Assembly (NCBI GenBank): GCA_013822425.1
Contig: PNKL01000004.1
Coordinates: forward strand, 54,162 to 118,161
DNA length: 64,000 nt
Source of the DNA: Gemmatimonas sp.
GTDB taxonomy: Bacteria > Gemmatimonadota > Gemmatimonadetes > Gemmatimonadales > Gemmatimonadaceae
Direction: 5' to 3'
The position numbers were made by a program, and so were the translations under genes. Shown here one piece after another: positions 35,554 through 43,403 of this stretch. Position 1 is the stretch's first letter. Each line of letters starts with the position of its first letter. The notes under the pieces are model-generated. The model saw only the letters and a list, made by a program, of their open reading frames with translations, was not told the DNA's origin and ran no database searches.

Positions 35554-37134
35554 ATGTCCTTGACGACTATCGCCCTGATCGCGGGCGGCCTGTTTGCCAG
35601 CGCGGTCACGTGGTTTGTAGGCAGGAAGCAGGGGACGGCGGCAGAGCGGGATGCGCGGAACGCGGCGCGCGAGACCGCCGAACAGATGGCCAAGCGGATC
35701 CTGGCCGAGGCCGAACGCGACGCCGAAGCGCTGAAGAAGCAGACGGTGCTGGCCGGCAAGGAAGACGTGATGAAGGCCCGCGAGGAGTGGGAGGCTGAGG
35801 CACGCCACCGCCGCGGGGAGATCGAGATCGAGGAAAAGCGCCTCATGGACCGCGAGGTACAGCTCGACAAGAAGGTCGAGCTGCTGGAGACGCGCGAGCG
35901 CGACCTCGGGCGCCGGGCCAGTGACCTCGGCCGCAAGGAGAAGGGCGTCGAGGAGCGGCAGGCAGAGCTCGACAAGATGGTGGGCGACGAGCGCCGCCGG
36001 CTGGAGCAGGTGGCTGGGCTCTCCGCACAAGAGGCCAAGGCCGAGCTGATCCGCCGGATGGAGGAGGAGGCGCACGCCGGTGCCGCCAACAAGATCCGCG
36101 AGATCCGCGAGACGGCCAAGCGCAACGCCGACCGCGAGGCCAAGAAGATCGTGGCGCTCGCGGTGCAGCGCATCGCCGCCGAGCACACGAGCGAGATCAC
36201 GCAGACGGCGGTGTCGCTCCCCAAGGACGAGATCAAGGGACGGATCATCGGGCGCGAGGGGCGCAACATCCGCGCGTTCGAGCTCGCCACCGGCGTGGAC
36301 GTCATCATCGACGACACGCCCGACACCGTGGTGATCTCGTGCTTCGACCCCGTGCGCCGCGAGACAGCGCGCCTGGCGCTGGCGCGGCTCATCGAAGACG
36401 GGCGCATCCATCCGGGGCGCATCGAGGAAGTGGTGGAGAAGGCCCGCAAGGAAGTGGAGGCCGGCATCATCGAGACGGGCGAGCGTGCGGCCTACGACGT
36501 GGGCATCCACGGCCTGCACCCGGAGCTCATCAAGCTGGTCGGGCGCATGAAGTGGCGCACGTCGTACGGGCAGAACATTCTGGACCATTCCAAGGAAGTC
36601 GCGCATCTCGCCGGCATCATGGCCGCCGAGCTGGGGCTCGACGTGGCGCTCTGCAAGCGCGGCGCGCTGCTGCACGACATCGGCAAGGTGATGACGCACG
36701 AGCACGAAGGGACGCACGTGCAGCTGGGCGTGGAGCAGGCCACGAAGTACGGCGAGAACCCGTTCGTCGTGAACTGCATCGCGGCGCATCACGACGACGT
36801 GCCGCACGAGAGCGAGGAGTCGGTGCTGGTGCAGGCGGCCGACGCCATCAGCGGGTCGCGCCCCGGCGCGCGCCGCGAGGCATTCGAGACGTACGTGAAG
36901 CGGCTCGAGGGGCTGGAGAAGATCGCCTCGAGTTACCGTGGCGTGGACCGCGTGTTCGCCATCCAGGCGGGGCGCGAGATCCGCGTGATCGTGAACCCCG
37001 ACGACGTGGATGACCTGCGGATGCAGTCGCTCACCGACGAGATCGCGCGTCGGGTGGAAGCCGAGCTGCAGTATCCGGGGCAGATCAAGGTCGTCGCCAT
37101 CCGTGAAAAAAGGACCGTCGACATTGCCCGCTGA
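35554..37134 (+). CDS. rny: Ribonuclease Y
   Basis: The 526 residues are the standard length. An N-terminal membrane helix (about 4-22) is followed by a long charged coiled coil (about 25-205), a KH domain (KGRIIGREGRNIRAFE), and an HD domain with ILDHSKEVAHLAG, LLHDIGKVMTHE and AAHHDDVPHES as metal ligands. It is a membrane-bound endoribonuclease that starts mRNA decay. Its presence suggests an RNase Y-based rather than RNase E-based degradosome, although RNase E could be elsewhere. Confidence 0.96.
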   Translation: MSLTTIALIAGGLFASAVTWFVGRKQGTAAERDARNAARETAEQMAKRILAEAERDAEALKKQTVLAGKEDVMKAREEWEAEARHRRGEIEIEEKRLMDREVQLDKKVELLETRERDLGRRASDLGRKEKGVEERQAELDKMVGDERRRLEQVAGLSAQEAKAELIRRMEEEAHAGAANKIREIRETAKRNADREAKKIVALAVQRIAAEHTSEITQTAVSLPKDEIKGRIIGREGRNIRAFELATGVDVIIDDTPDTVVISCFDPVRRETARLALARLIEDGRIHPGRIEEVVEKARKEVEAGIIETGERAAYDVGIHGLHPELIKLVGRMKWRTSYGQNILDHSKEVAHLAGIMAAELGLDVALCKRGALLHDIGKVMTHEHEGTHVQLGVEQATKYGENPFVVNCIAAHHDDVPHESEESVLVQAADAISGSRPGARREAFETYVKRLEGLEKIASSYRGVDRVFAIQAGREIRVIVNPDDVDDLRMQSLTDEIARRVEAELQYPGQIKVVAIREKRTVDIAR

Positions 37135-38023
37135 ACTCATCGACGGCGTTGCCGTCGCCAAACTCATCGATGGCGTTGCCATCGCCAGGCAGGTGCGCGC
37201 CGACGTCGCGCGCGATGCCGCTGCGCTGATTGCGCGCGGCGTGATCCCAGGTCTTACCGTGGTGCTGGTCGGCGACGACCCGGCGAGCGCGGTGTACGTG
37301 CGCGCCAAGGAGAAGGCGTGCGTGGAGGCCGGGATGAACGGCAAGACCATCCGTCTTCCCGCCGAGACGTCGCAGGCCGACCTGCTCGCGCTCATTGATC
37401 ACCTCAACGCCGACCAGACGGTGCACGGCATCCTCGTGCAGATGCCGGTGCCCAGGCACATCGACCCGCAGACGGTGATCCTGCGCATCTCCGCCGAGAA
37501 GGACGTGGACGGTTTTCACCCGGTGAACGTGGGCCGCGTCTGGATTGGCGAGAAGAACGGCTTCGCGCCGTGCACGCCCGCCGGCGTGATGGTGATGCTC
37601 GAGAAGGCCGGCGTCAACGTGATGGGCCAGAACGTCGTGATCCTCGGCCGCTCGAACATCGTGGGCAAGCCCATGGTGTCGCTGATGGTGGCGGCGAGCG
37701 CCACGGTGACCGTGTGCCACTCGAAGACGCGCGACCTGCCGTCGGTGGTGCGCGGGGCGGACATCCTGATTGCCGCCATCGGCAAGCCGGAGTTCGTGAA
37801 GGGCGACATGGTGAAGCCGGGCGCGGTGGTGATTGACGTGGGGATCAACCGCGTGGACGACGCGACGACTGCCAAGGGGTATCGCATCGTGGGCGACGTG
37901 GATTTCGCCGCGGTGAGCCAGGTGGCGTCCAAGATCTCGCCGGTGCCGGGTGGCGTCGGGCCGATGACCATTGCGATGCTGCTCAAGAACACCGTCCGCG
38001 CCGCCACCCAGGGGCTTGCGTGA
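37124..38023 (+). CDS. folD: Bifunctional methylenetetrahydrofolate dehydrogenase/cyclohydrolase
   Basis: About 299 residues from the TTG at 37124 (AAGGA 9 bp upstream), overlapping rny by 11 bp; the ATG at 37010 would place over 100 bp inside rny. Family motifs: VLVGDDPASAVYVRAKEKACVEAG, the catalytic Lys/Tyr region, HGILVQMPVPRHID, PCTPAGVMVML, and the cofactor-binding GRSNIVGKPM and PVPGGVGPMTIAML. It interconverts methylene- and formyl-tetrahydrofolate. The N-terminus carries an exact in-frame duplication: LIDGVAVAK is followed at once by LIDGVAIAR (27-bp unit, about 37137-37190). Confidence 0.95.
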   Translation: MPAELIDGVAVAKLIDGVAIARQVRADVARDAAALIARGVIPGLTVVLVGDDPASAVYVRAKEKACVEAGMNGKTIRLPAETSQADLLALIDHLNADQTVHGILVQMPVPRHIDPQTVILRISAEKDVDGFHPVNVGRVWIGEKNGFAPCTPAGVMVMLEKAGVNVMGQNVVILGRSNIVGKPMVSLMVAASATVTVCHSKTRDLPSVVRGADILIAAIGKPEFVKGDMVKPGAVVIDVGINRVDDATTAKGYRIVGDVDFAAVSQVASKISPVPGGVGPMTIAMLLKNTVRAATQGLA

Positions 38024-39297
38024 CGGCACGCCGCGGCAGCGCGCCGCGGCGTGGACCGGCGCCGTCGCTGTTTGACGACGCCGATCCTTCAGGTGCAGAA
38101 CGCGGCGTGACGCGGCGCGATGCGGCCCCCGGCGAGTCGCCGGAGACGGCGTTCCCGGTGGCCGCGCTCACGCAGATGGCGAAGGAGGTCATCGAGGGGG
38201 CGTTCCCGCCGCTCTGGATTCGCGGCGAGGTCGCCGGCTTCAAGTCGCACGGCAACGGGCACTGGTACTTCACGCTCAAGGACGCCACGGCGTCGGTCTC
38301 GTGCGTGGTCTGGTCGCGCGACACGCTGCGCATTCCCGCGCCGCCCGACGAAGGAATGCAGGTGATGGCGCAGGGCCAGCTGTCGGTGTACCCGGCCCGC
38401 GGGCAGATGCAGTTCATGGTGCGCGCGCTCGAGGCGGAGGGCGAGGGGCTGTGGCGCAAGGCATTCGAGGCCACGCGTGCGCGGCTCGAGAAGGACGGCC
38501 TCCTCGACCCGGCGCGCAAGCGGCCCATTCCGCGCTTCCCGAGGCGCGTGGCCGTGGTGACGAGCGCCGACGGCGCCGCGCTGCATGACATCCTGTCGGT
38601 CATCGCGCGCCGCAATCCGTCGGTGGACGTGATCGTCGTCCCCGCGGCGGTGCAGGGCGAGACGGCGCCGGCGTCGCTCATTGCCGCGCTGGATCGCGTG
38701 GCGCGCTGGGGAGCGGCCGACGTGGTGATCGTGGGGCGCGGCGGCGGGTCGCGCGAGGACCTGTGGGCCTTCAACGACGAAGGGGTGGCGCGCGCCATCG
38801 CGGCCTGCCCGGTTCCCACCATCAGCGCGGTGGGGCACGAGGTGGACGTGACCATCGCCGACCTCGTGGCCGACCTGCGCGCGGCCACGCCGTCGGCGGC
38901 GGCCGAGGCCGCCGTGCCGGTGCTCGAGGAACTCGTGGAGTGGCTTGCGTCATTGCGGCAGGCGATGCGCACCGGCGTGCAGCGACGCGTGGTGCAGGCC
39001 CGGCGTGACCTGAAGCGCTGGGCCGGCGATCTCTCGCTGCGCGCCGCGCGCAGCGTCGAACGCCGCCGGTCGCGCGTGCAGGAGCTGGCCGGGCGCATCG
39101 ACGCGCTGAGTCCGCTCAACACGCTCGCGCGCGGCTACGCCGTGGCGCGGGATGCGCAGGGGCACGCGCTCGGGTCGGCGGCGGCCTTTCAGGTGGGACA
39201 GGCCTTCGCGCTCGTCCTGCGCGACGGGCAGGTGGATGCGTCAGTCACCGCGGTGCGCCCCGGGGCGCCACCCTCAGCGGGAGGAGCCGTCAGATGA
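38020..39297 (+). CDS. xseA: Exodeoxyribonuclease VII large subunit
   Basis: This 425-residue protein has an N-terminal OB fold (LWIRGEVAGFKSHGNGHWYFTLKD) and the catalytic core with RVAVVTSADGAALHDIL, VVIVGRGGGSREDLWAFNDE and PTISAVGHEVDVTIADLVADLRAATPSAAAE. A coiled coil and a C-terminal TLARGYAVARD segment follow. It degrades single-stranded DNA bidirectionally with XseB. The GTG start overlaps the folD stop and the stop overlaps the xseB start. A 40-residue Arg/Pro-rich leader precedes the OB fold, so a later start is possible. Confidence 0.95.
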   Translation: MTARRGSAPRRGPAPSLFDDADPSGAERGVTRRDAAPGESPETAFPVAALTQMAKEVIEGAFPPLWIRGEVAGFKSHGNGHWYFTLKDATASVSCVVWSRDTLRIPAPPDEGMQVMAQGQLSVYPARGQMQFMVRALEAEGEGLWRKAFEATRARLEKDGLLDPARKRPIPRFPRRVAVVTSADGAALHDILSVIARRNPSVDVIVVPAAVQGETAPASLIAALDRVARWGAADVVIVGRGGGSREDLWAFNDEGVARAIAACPVPTISAVGHEVDVTIADLVADLRAATPSAAAEAAVPVLEELVEWLASLRQAMRTGVQRRVVQARRDLKRWAGDLSLRAARSVERRRSRVQELAGRIDALSPLNTLARGYAVARDAQGHALGSAAAFQVGQAFALVLRDGQVDASVTAVRPGAPPSAGGAVR

Positions 39298-39506
39298 GCT
39301 TCGAGAAGGATCTGGCAAGACTCGAACAAATCGCCGCGGCGCTTGACCGGGCCGACCTGTCGCTCGACGAATCGCTTGCGCTCTTCGAAGAGGGCATCAA
39401 ACGGCTGCGCGACGCGTCCGACGCGCTCGCGAAGGCGGAGGGGCGTGTGACGACGCTTGTGGAACAGGCGAACGGGGCGCTCGAGGAGCGCGATGCTGGC
39501 AACTAG
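39294..39506 (+). CDS. xseB: Exodeoxyribonuclease VII small subunit
   Basis: The 70 residues are the usual XseB size: SFEKDLARLEQIAAALDRADLSLDESLALFEEGIKRL is the conserved helical hairpin. It forms the multimeric stalk around XseA. It is coupled at both ends: the ATG overlaps the xseA stop, and the prenyltransferase start lies inside its last codons. Confidence 0.94.
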   Translation: MSFEKDLARLEQIAAALDRADLSLDESLALFEEGIKRLRDASDALAKAEGRVTTLVEQANGALEERDAGN

Positions 39507-40392
39507 CGCCGCTCCCGACTTCTCCGCGGCGCGCGCACGCGTGGCGCAGGCGCTCGACGCGCTCTGCGACCGCTGCCTCCCCGCCATCGGCGGGCCGGTG
39601 GGCGACGCGATGCGCTACTCGATCACGGGCGAGGGCAAGCGCCTGCGGGCGGTGCTCGTGATGTCGGCCTACGAGGCCTGCGGCGGCGCGGGTGACGTGT
39701 CGCCGCTCGCGGCCGCGGTGGAAGTGGTGCACGCCTATTCGCTGGTGCACGACGACCTGCCGTGCATGGACGACGACGACCTGCGGCGCGGTCGGCCCAC
39801 GGTCCACAAGGCGTTCGGAGTACCGGTGGCGACGGCGGCGGGGATGGCGATGGTGCCGCTCGCCGCGCGCGCGGCATGGGATGCAGCGCAGGCGCTGGGG
39901 CTCGATGCCGGCACCAGCGGCGAGATCGTGCGCGTGCTCATGCGGGCGTCAGGGGCCGGGGGCATGATCGGCGGCCAGCTGCTGGATCTCGAGGGAGAGT
40001 GCCAGCGGCTCTCCTACGAGCAGCTGGAGCGCATCCATCGCTGCAAGACGGGCGCGCTCATCGAGGCGTCGGTGGAACTGGGAGCCCGTGCGGCGTGCGC
40101 GTCGTCGGCCCACCTCGCCGCGCTGGGACGCTACGGCCGATGCATCGGGCTGGCCTTCCAGATCGCCGACGACGTCCTCGACGTGACCGCGACCAGCGAC
40201 GAGCTGGGAAAGACGGCCGGCAAGGACCTCGCTTTCCAGAAGAGCACGTATCCGGCCCTGCTCGGCGTCGACGGGGCCCTTGCCCGCGCCGAGGCGCTGG
40301 TGGAAGAGGGGTGCGCGGCGCTCGCCGACGCCGGGGTGCTGACCCCCTCGCTCGCGGCCACTGCCAGATACATCGTGGCCCGTCGGTCCTGA
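39493..40392 (+). CDS. ispA: Polyprenyl (farnesyl/geranylgeranyl) diphosphate synthase
   Basis: About 299 residues from the ATG at 39493, with GAGGAG 5 bp upstream and a 14-bp overlap with xseB. The first Asp-rich motif is HDDLPCMDDDDLRRG (DDxxxxD type, short-chain bacterial), and the second is FQIADDVLDVTA. Also present are GKRLRAVLVM and KTGALIEASVELGA. It condenses IPP with allylic diphosphates to give C15 or C20 chains. The xseA-xseB-ispA-dxs order is the conserved isoprenoid cluster. Product length cannot be stated with confidence. Confidence 0.92.
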   Translation: MLATSAAPDFSAARARVAQALDALCDRCLPAIGGPVGDAMRYSITGEGKRLRAVLVMSAYEACGGAGDVSPLAAAVEVVHAYSLVHDDLPCMDDDDLRRGRPTVHKAFGVPVATAAGMAMVPLAARAAWDAAQALGLDAGTSGEIVRVLMRASGAGGMIGGQLLDLEGECQRLSYEQLERIHRCKTGALIEASVELGARAACASSAHLAALGRYGRCIGLAFQIADDVLDVTATSDELGKTAGKDLAFQKSTYPALLGVDGALARAEALVEEGCAALADAGVLTPSLAATARYIVARRS

Positions 40393-40447
40393 CACGACGA
40401 CGCCCTGTTTCGCGTTGTAGATTTCACCCGTCTTCCACTCGATTGCC

Positions 40448-42352
40448 ATGACCGTCCTCTCGCGCATCAACTCCCCCGCCGATCTCAAGGGCCTCTCGTC
40501 GCCCGAGCTCCAGCAGCTCGCCGACGAGCTGCGGGAGTTCCTCATCGCGACCTGTTCGACCACCGGCGGCCACATCGGCGCCGGACTCGGCGTGGTGGAG
40601 TTGACGATCGCGCTGCACTTCGTTTACGACGCGCCGCGCGACCAACTGGTCTGGGACGTCGGCCATCAGGGCTATCCGCACAAGGTCCTGACCGGGCGGC
40701 GCGACCGCATGGGGAGCCTGCGCCAGGAGGGCGGGCTGTCGGGCTTCCTGAAGCGCAGCGAGAGCGAGTATGACGCGTTCGGCGCCGGGCATGCCGCGAC
40801 GTCGATTTCGGCGGCGCTCGGCATCGCGATGGGACGCGACCTCAACCGCGACGACTTCAAGGTGGTGGCCATCATCGGCGACGGCTCGCTCGGCAGCGGG
40901 CTCGCCTATGAAGGGCTCAACAACGCCGGCGCCTCGGACCGGGACATCGTGGTCGTGCTCAACGACAACGAGATGTCCATCGCGCCCAACGTGGGCGCGA
41001 TGCACCGGTACCTCACGTCGGTGCAGCGGAATCCCCTGTACAATCGCGTGCGCAGCAGCCTCGGCCAGATCTTCGAGCAGCACGACAAGGGCAAGGGGGC
41101 GATTCACGACATCGGGACGATCGTGAAGCGGTGGGAGGAGAGCGTGAAGGCCTTCCTCACGCCGGGCGTCCTGTTCGAGGAACTCGGGTTTCGCTATTTC
41201 GGCCCCATTGACGGGCACGACATTGCCGGGATGATCGAGACGTTCAAGGCGGTGCGCACGTTCAAGGGGCCGCGCCTCGTGCACGTGATCACGCAGAAGG
41301 GGCGGGGCTTCCCGGCGGGCGAACACGGCGAGAAATGGCACGCGCTGCCGCCGGGACACGACCCGGCGACGGGCAAGGTGATCGCGGCATCGAAGACGAA
41401 CGCGAACTGGACCACCGTCTTCGGGCGCGCCCTCACGGAGCTGATGGAGGAGGACCCCACGCTGGTGGCGATCACCGCGGCCATGCCGAGCGGCACCGGG
41501 GTGAACCTCGTGCAGAAGACGCACCCGACGCGGTTCTTCGACGTCGGCATCGCCGAAGGGCATGCCGTCACGTTTGCCGCCGGCATGGCAACGCAGGGGT
41601 TGCGGCCGGTCACGGCCATCTACTCGTCGTTCCTGCAGCGCGCCTATGACAGCATCATCCACGACGTGGCCATCCAGCACCTGCCGGTGATCTTCTGTCT
41701 CGATCGTGCGGGACTGGTCGGCGAGGACGGCGAGACGCACGCCGGACTGTACGATATCGCGTACATGCTGGCCGTGCCGCACATGACGGTGACGGCACCG
41801 GCGAATGGCACCGAGCTCGTGGGGCTGCTGCGCGCGGCGCTGGCGCACCGCGACGATCCGTTCAGCATCCGCTATCCGCGCGACGCGTCGCCCGACGTGG
41901 TGGGGTCGGTGGCCGAGATTCCGGCCGTGCCCTACGGCACGTGGGACGTGCTGCGGAAGGGGCGCGATGAAGTCGCGATTCTCGCCGTCGGCACGATGGT
42001 GTCCGAGTCGATGGGCGCCGCAGAGACGCTTTCCGCCGAGGGACTCGACGTCACCGTCGTGAACTGCCGCTTCCTCAAGCCGGTGGACCAGCTCTCGCTG
42101 GCCGCGCTGATGCACGACCACAAGACGCTGCTCGTGGTGGAGGAGGGGACGGTGGTGAACGGCTTCGGCGCGTACCTCTCCACCATCGTGGAGCGCACGG
42201 AGCCGCAGGTGCGCGTGGTGGCGCACGGCGCGCCCGACCGCGTCGTGTACGCGGCGTCGCGCGCCCGCCAGTTGGCGGAGTGCGGCCTCGATGCCGCGGG
42301 GATCGCCGTCCGGGTGCGCGCGCTGCACGACGCCGAAGCGTTGGCGCACTGA
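40448..42352 (+). CDS. dxs: 1-deoxy-D-xylulose-5-phosphate synthase
   Basis: The 634 residues match the family. The thiamine-diphosphate site is GDGSLGSGLAYEGLNNAG. Upstream are HIGAGLGVVELTIALH and DVGHQGYPHKVLTGRRD, and the transketolase middle domain has FFDVGIAEGHAVTFAAGMA and DRAGLVGEDGETHAG. It makes DXP from pyruvate and glyceraldehyde 3-phosphate, the entry to the non-mevalonate isoprenoid pathway, supplying the prenyltransferase encoded upstream. The stop and the nadK start share bases (TGATG). Confidence 0.96.
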   Translation: MTVLSRINSPADLKGLSSPELQQLADELREFLIATCSTTGGHIGAGLGVVELTIALHFVYDAPRDQLVWDVGHQGYPHKVLTGRRDRMGSLRQEGGLSGFLKRSESEYDAFGAGHAATSISAALGIAMGRDLNRDDFKVVAIIGDGSLGSGLAYEGLNNAGASDRDIVVVLNDNEMSIAPNVGAMHRYLTSVQRNPLYNRVRSSLGQIFEQHDKGKGAIHDIGTIVKRWEESVKAFLTPGVLFEELGFRYFGPIDGHDIAGMIETFKAVRTFKGPRLVHVITQKGRGFPAGEHGEKWHALPPGHDPATGKVIAASKTNANWTTVFGRALTELMEEDPTLVAITAAMPSGTGVNLVQKTHPTRFFDVGIAEGHAVTFAAGMATQGLRPVTAIYSSFLQRAYDSIIHDVAIQHLPVIFCLDRAGLVGEDGETHAGLYDIAYMLAVPHMTVTAPANGTELVGLLRAALAHRDDPFSIRYPRDASPDVVGSVAEIPAVPYGTWDVLRKGRDEVAILAVGTMVSESMGAAETLSAEGLDVTVVNCRFLKPVDQLSLAALMHDHKTLLVVEEGTVVNGFGAYLSTIVERTEPQVRVVAHGAPDRVVYAASRARQLAECGLDAAGIAVRVRALHDAEALAH

Positions 42353-43215
42353 TGCGCATCGGCGTCGTCGGGCACATCGGCTACGACGGGCTCGAGGAAC
42401 TCGTGCGCCACGTCGTGGCGCAGTCGGCGGCGTTGGACCTGGAGCTGTCGTTCGAGCGCGAGATGGCGCCCGTGGCCGGCGCCGCTGCCGCCATCCTCGA
42501 CGATCCGACGGCGATAGACGCGATGCTCGCCTTTGGCGGCGACGGGACGCTGCTGCGTGCGGCGCGCATGCTCAACGGTGCGCCGGCGCCGATCTTTGGC
42601 GTGAACCTCGGCAAGCTGGGCTTCCTGACGACGTGCCGCGCCGAGGATTTCGCCGGCCTGCTCCCCCGGTTTGCCCGGGGCGACTATGTCGCCGAGCAGC
42701 GCATGGCGCTGGACGCGGAGTGGCACGACGGGCCGGCAACCCCGCGCGTGCACCTGCGCGCGCTCAACGACGTGGTGCTGCACAAGGGCGGATTCGCCCG
42801 CGTGCTCCGCCTCGATCTCACGGTGAGCGGCGAACGGCTCGGCTCGCTCGCCGCCGACGGCATCGTGATCTCCACACCGACCGGTTCCACGGCCTACTCG
42901 CTCTCGGCGGGTGGCCCCATTGTGGACCCGACGCTCGAGTCCATCCTCGTGACCCCCGTGGCGGCGCACACGCTGGCCATGCGCCCCGTCGTGCTGCCCG
43001 GGAACGCGGTGCTGGAAGTGCGACCGGATGATGCACCCGAGGAGGTTTTGGTGACGGTGGACGGGCAGGTCGGCACCAGACTGGGACCCAGCCAGCAGCT
43101 GACCGTGCACCGGTCCACGCGTCCCGTCTGGATCGTGCGCATGGACGATGCCTCGTTCTTCGGGCGGTTGCGGGCGAAGATGGGCTGGGGGGGGTTGGCG
43201 GAGAGGGATCGCTAG
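42352..43215 (+). CDS. nadK: NAD kinase
   Basis: This 287-residue protein has the signature FGGDGTLLRAARML, the NLGKLGFLT loop and the C-terminal ISTPTGSTAYSLSAGGPIVDP segment. It phosphorylates NAD to NADP, which the DXP pathway uses as NADPH. The ATG at 42352 overlaps the dxs stop; the longer upstream frame is inside dxs. The C-terminus ends in a short Gly/Arg-rich tail before a repeat-filled gap. Confidence 0.95.
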   Translation: MRIGVVGHIGYDGLEELVRHVVAQSAALDLELSFEREMAPVAGAAAAILDDPTAIDAMLAFGGDGTLLRAARMLNGAPAPIFGVNLGKLGFLTTCRAEDFAGLLPRFARGDYVAEQRMALDAEWHDGPATPRVHLRALNDVVLHKGGFARVLRLDLTVSGERLGSLAADGIVISTPTGSTAYSLSAGGPIVDPTLESILVTPVAAHTLAMRPVVLPGNAVLEVRPDDAPEEVLVTVDGQVGTRLGPSQQLTVHRSTRPVWIVRMDDASFFGRLRAKMGWGGLAERDR

Positions 43216-43216
43216 C

Positions 43217-43400
43217 GGACTGAGGATTTGGATTTCGGATTGCGATCGAGGACTGCGATTGGTGATTTCGATTTGGATTGCCGCTCGCGTCGTATTCCCC
43301 ATTTGCTTTCGAACGCCGCTGGTATGAAACCGCCGTTGAGTGCCTGGTAGTCTTCTGCCGTCTGCCGTCTGCCGTCTGCCGTCTGCCGTCTCCCGTCTCC
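43217..43400. repeat. Two short-word repeat families between nadK and recN
   Basis: 43217-43284 holds GATTTGGATTTCGGATTGCGATCG-type words shared with 26244-26370. 43356-43400 holds five or more tandem GTCTGCC(G) units followed by GTCTCCC units, like those before pheS (31045-31086). The tandem tract runs up to the recN start and leaves no room for a normal ribosome-binding site. Confidence 0.7.
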
Positions 43401-43403
43401 CGT

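Noticed and set aside
37010..37123. Upstream ATG start for folD
   Set aside because: It would extend folD more than 100 bp into rny and add a sequence unlike any FolD; the TTG with AAGGA spacing fits better.
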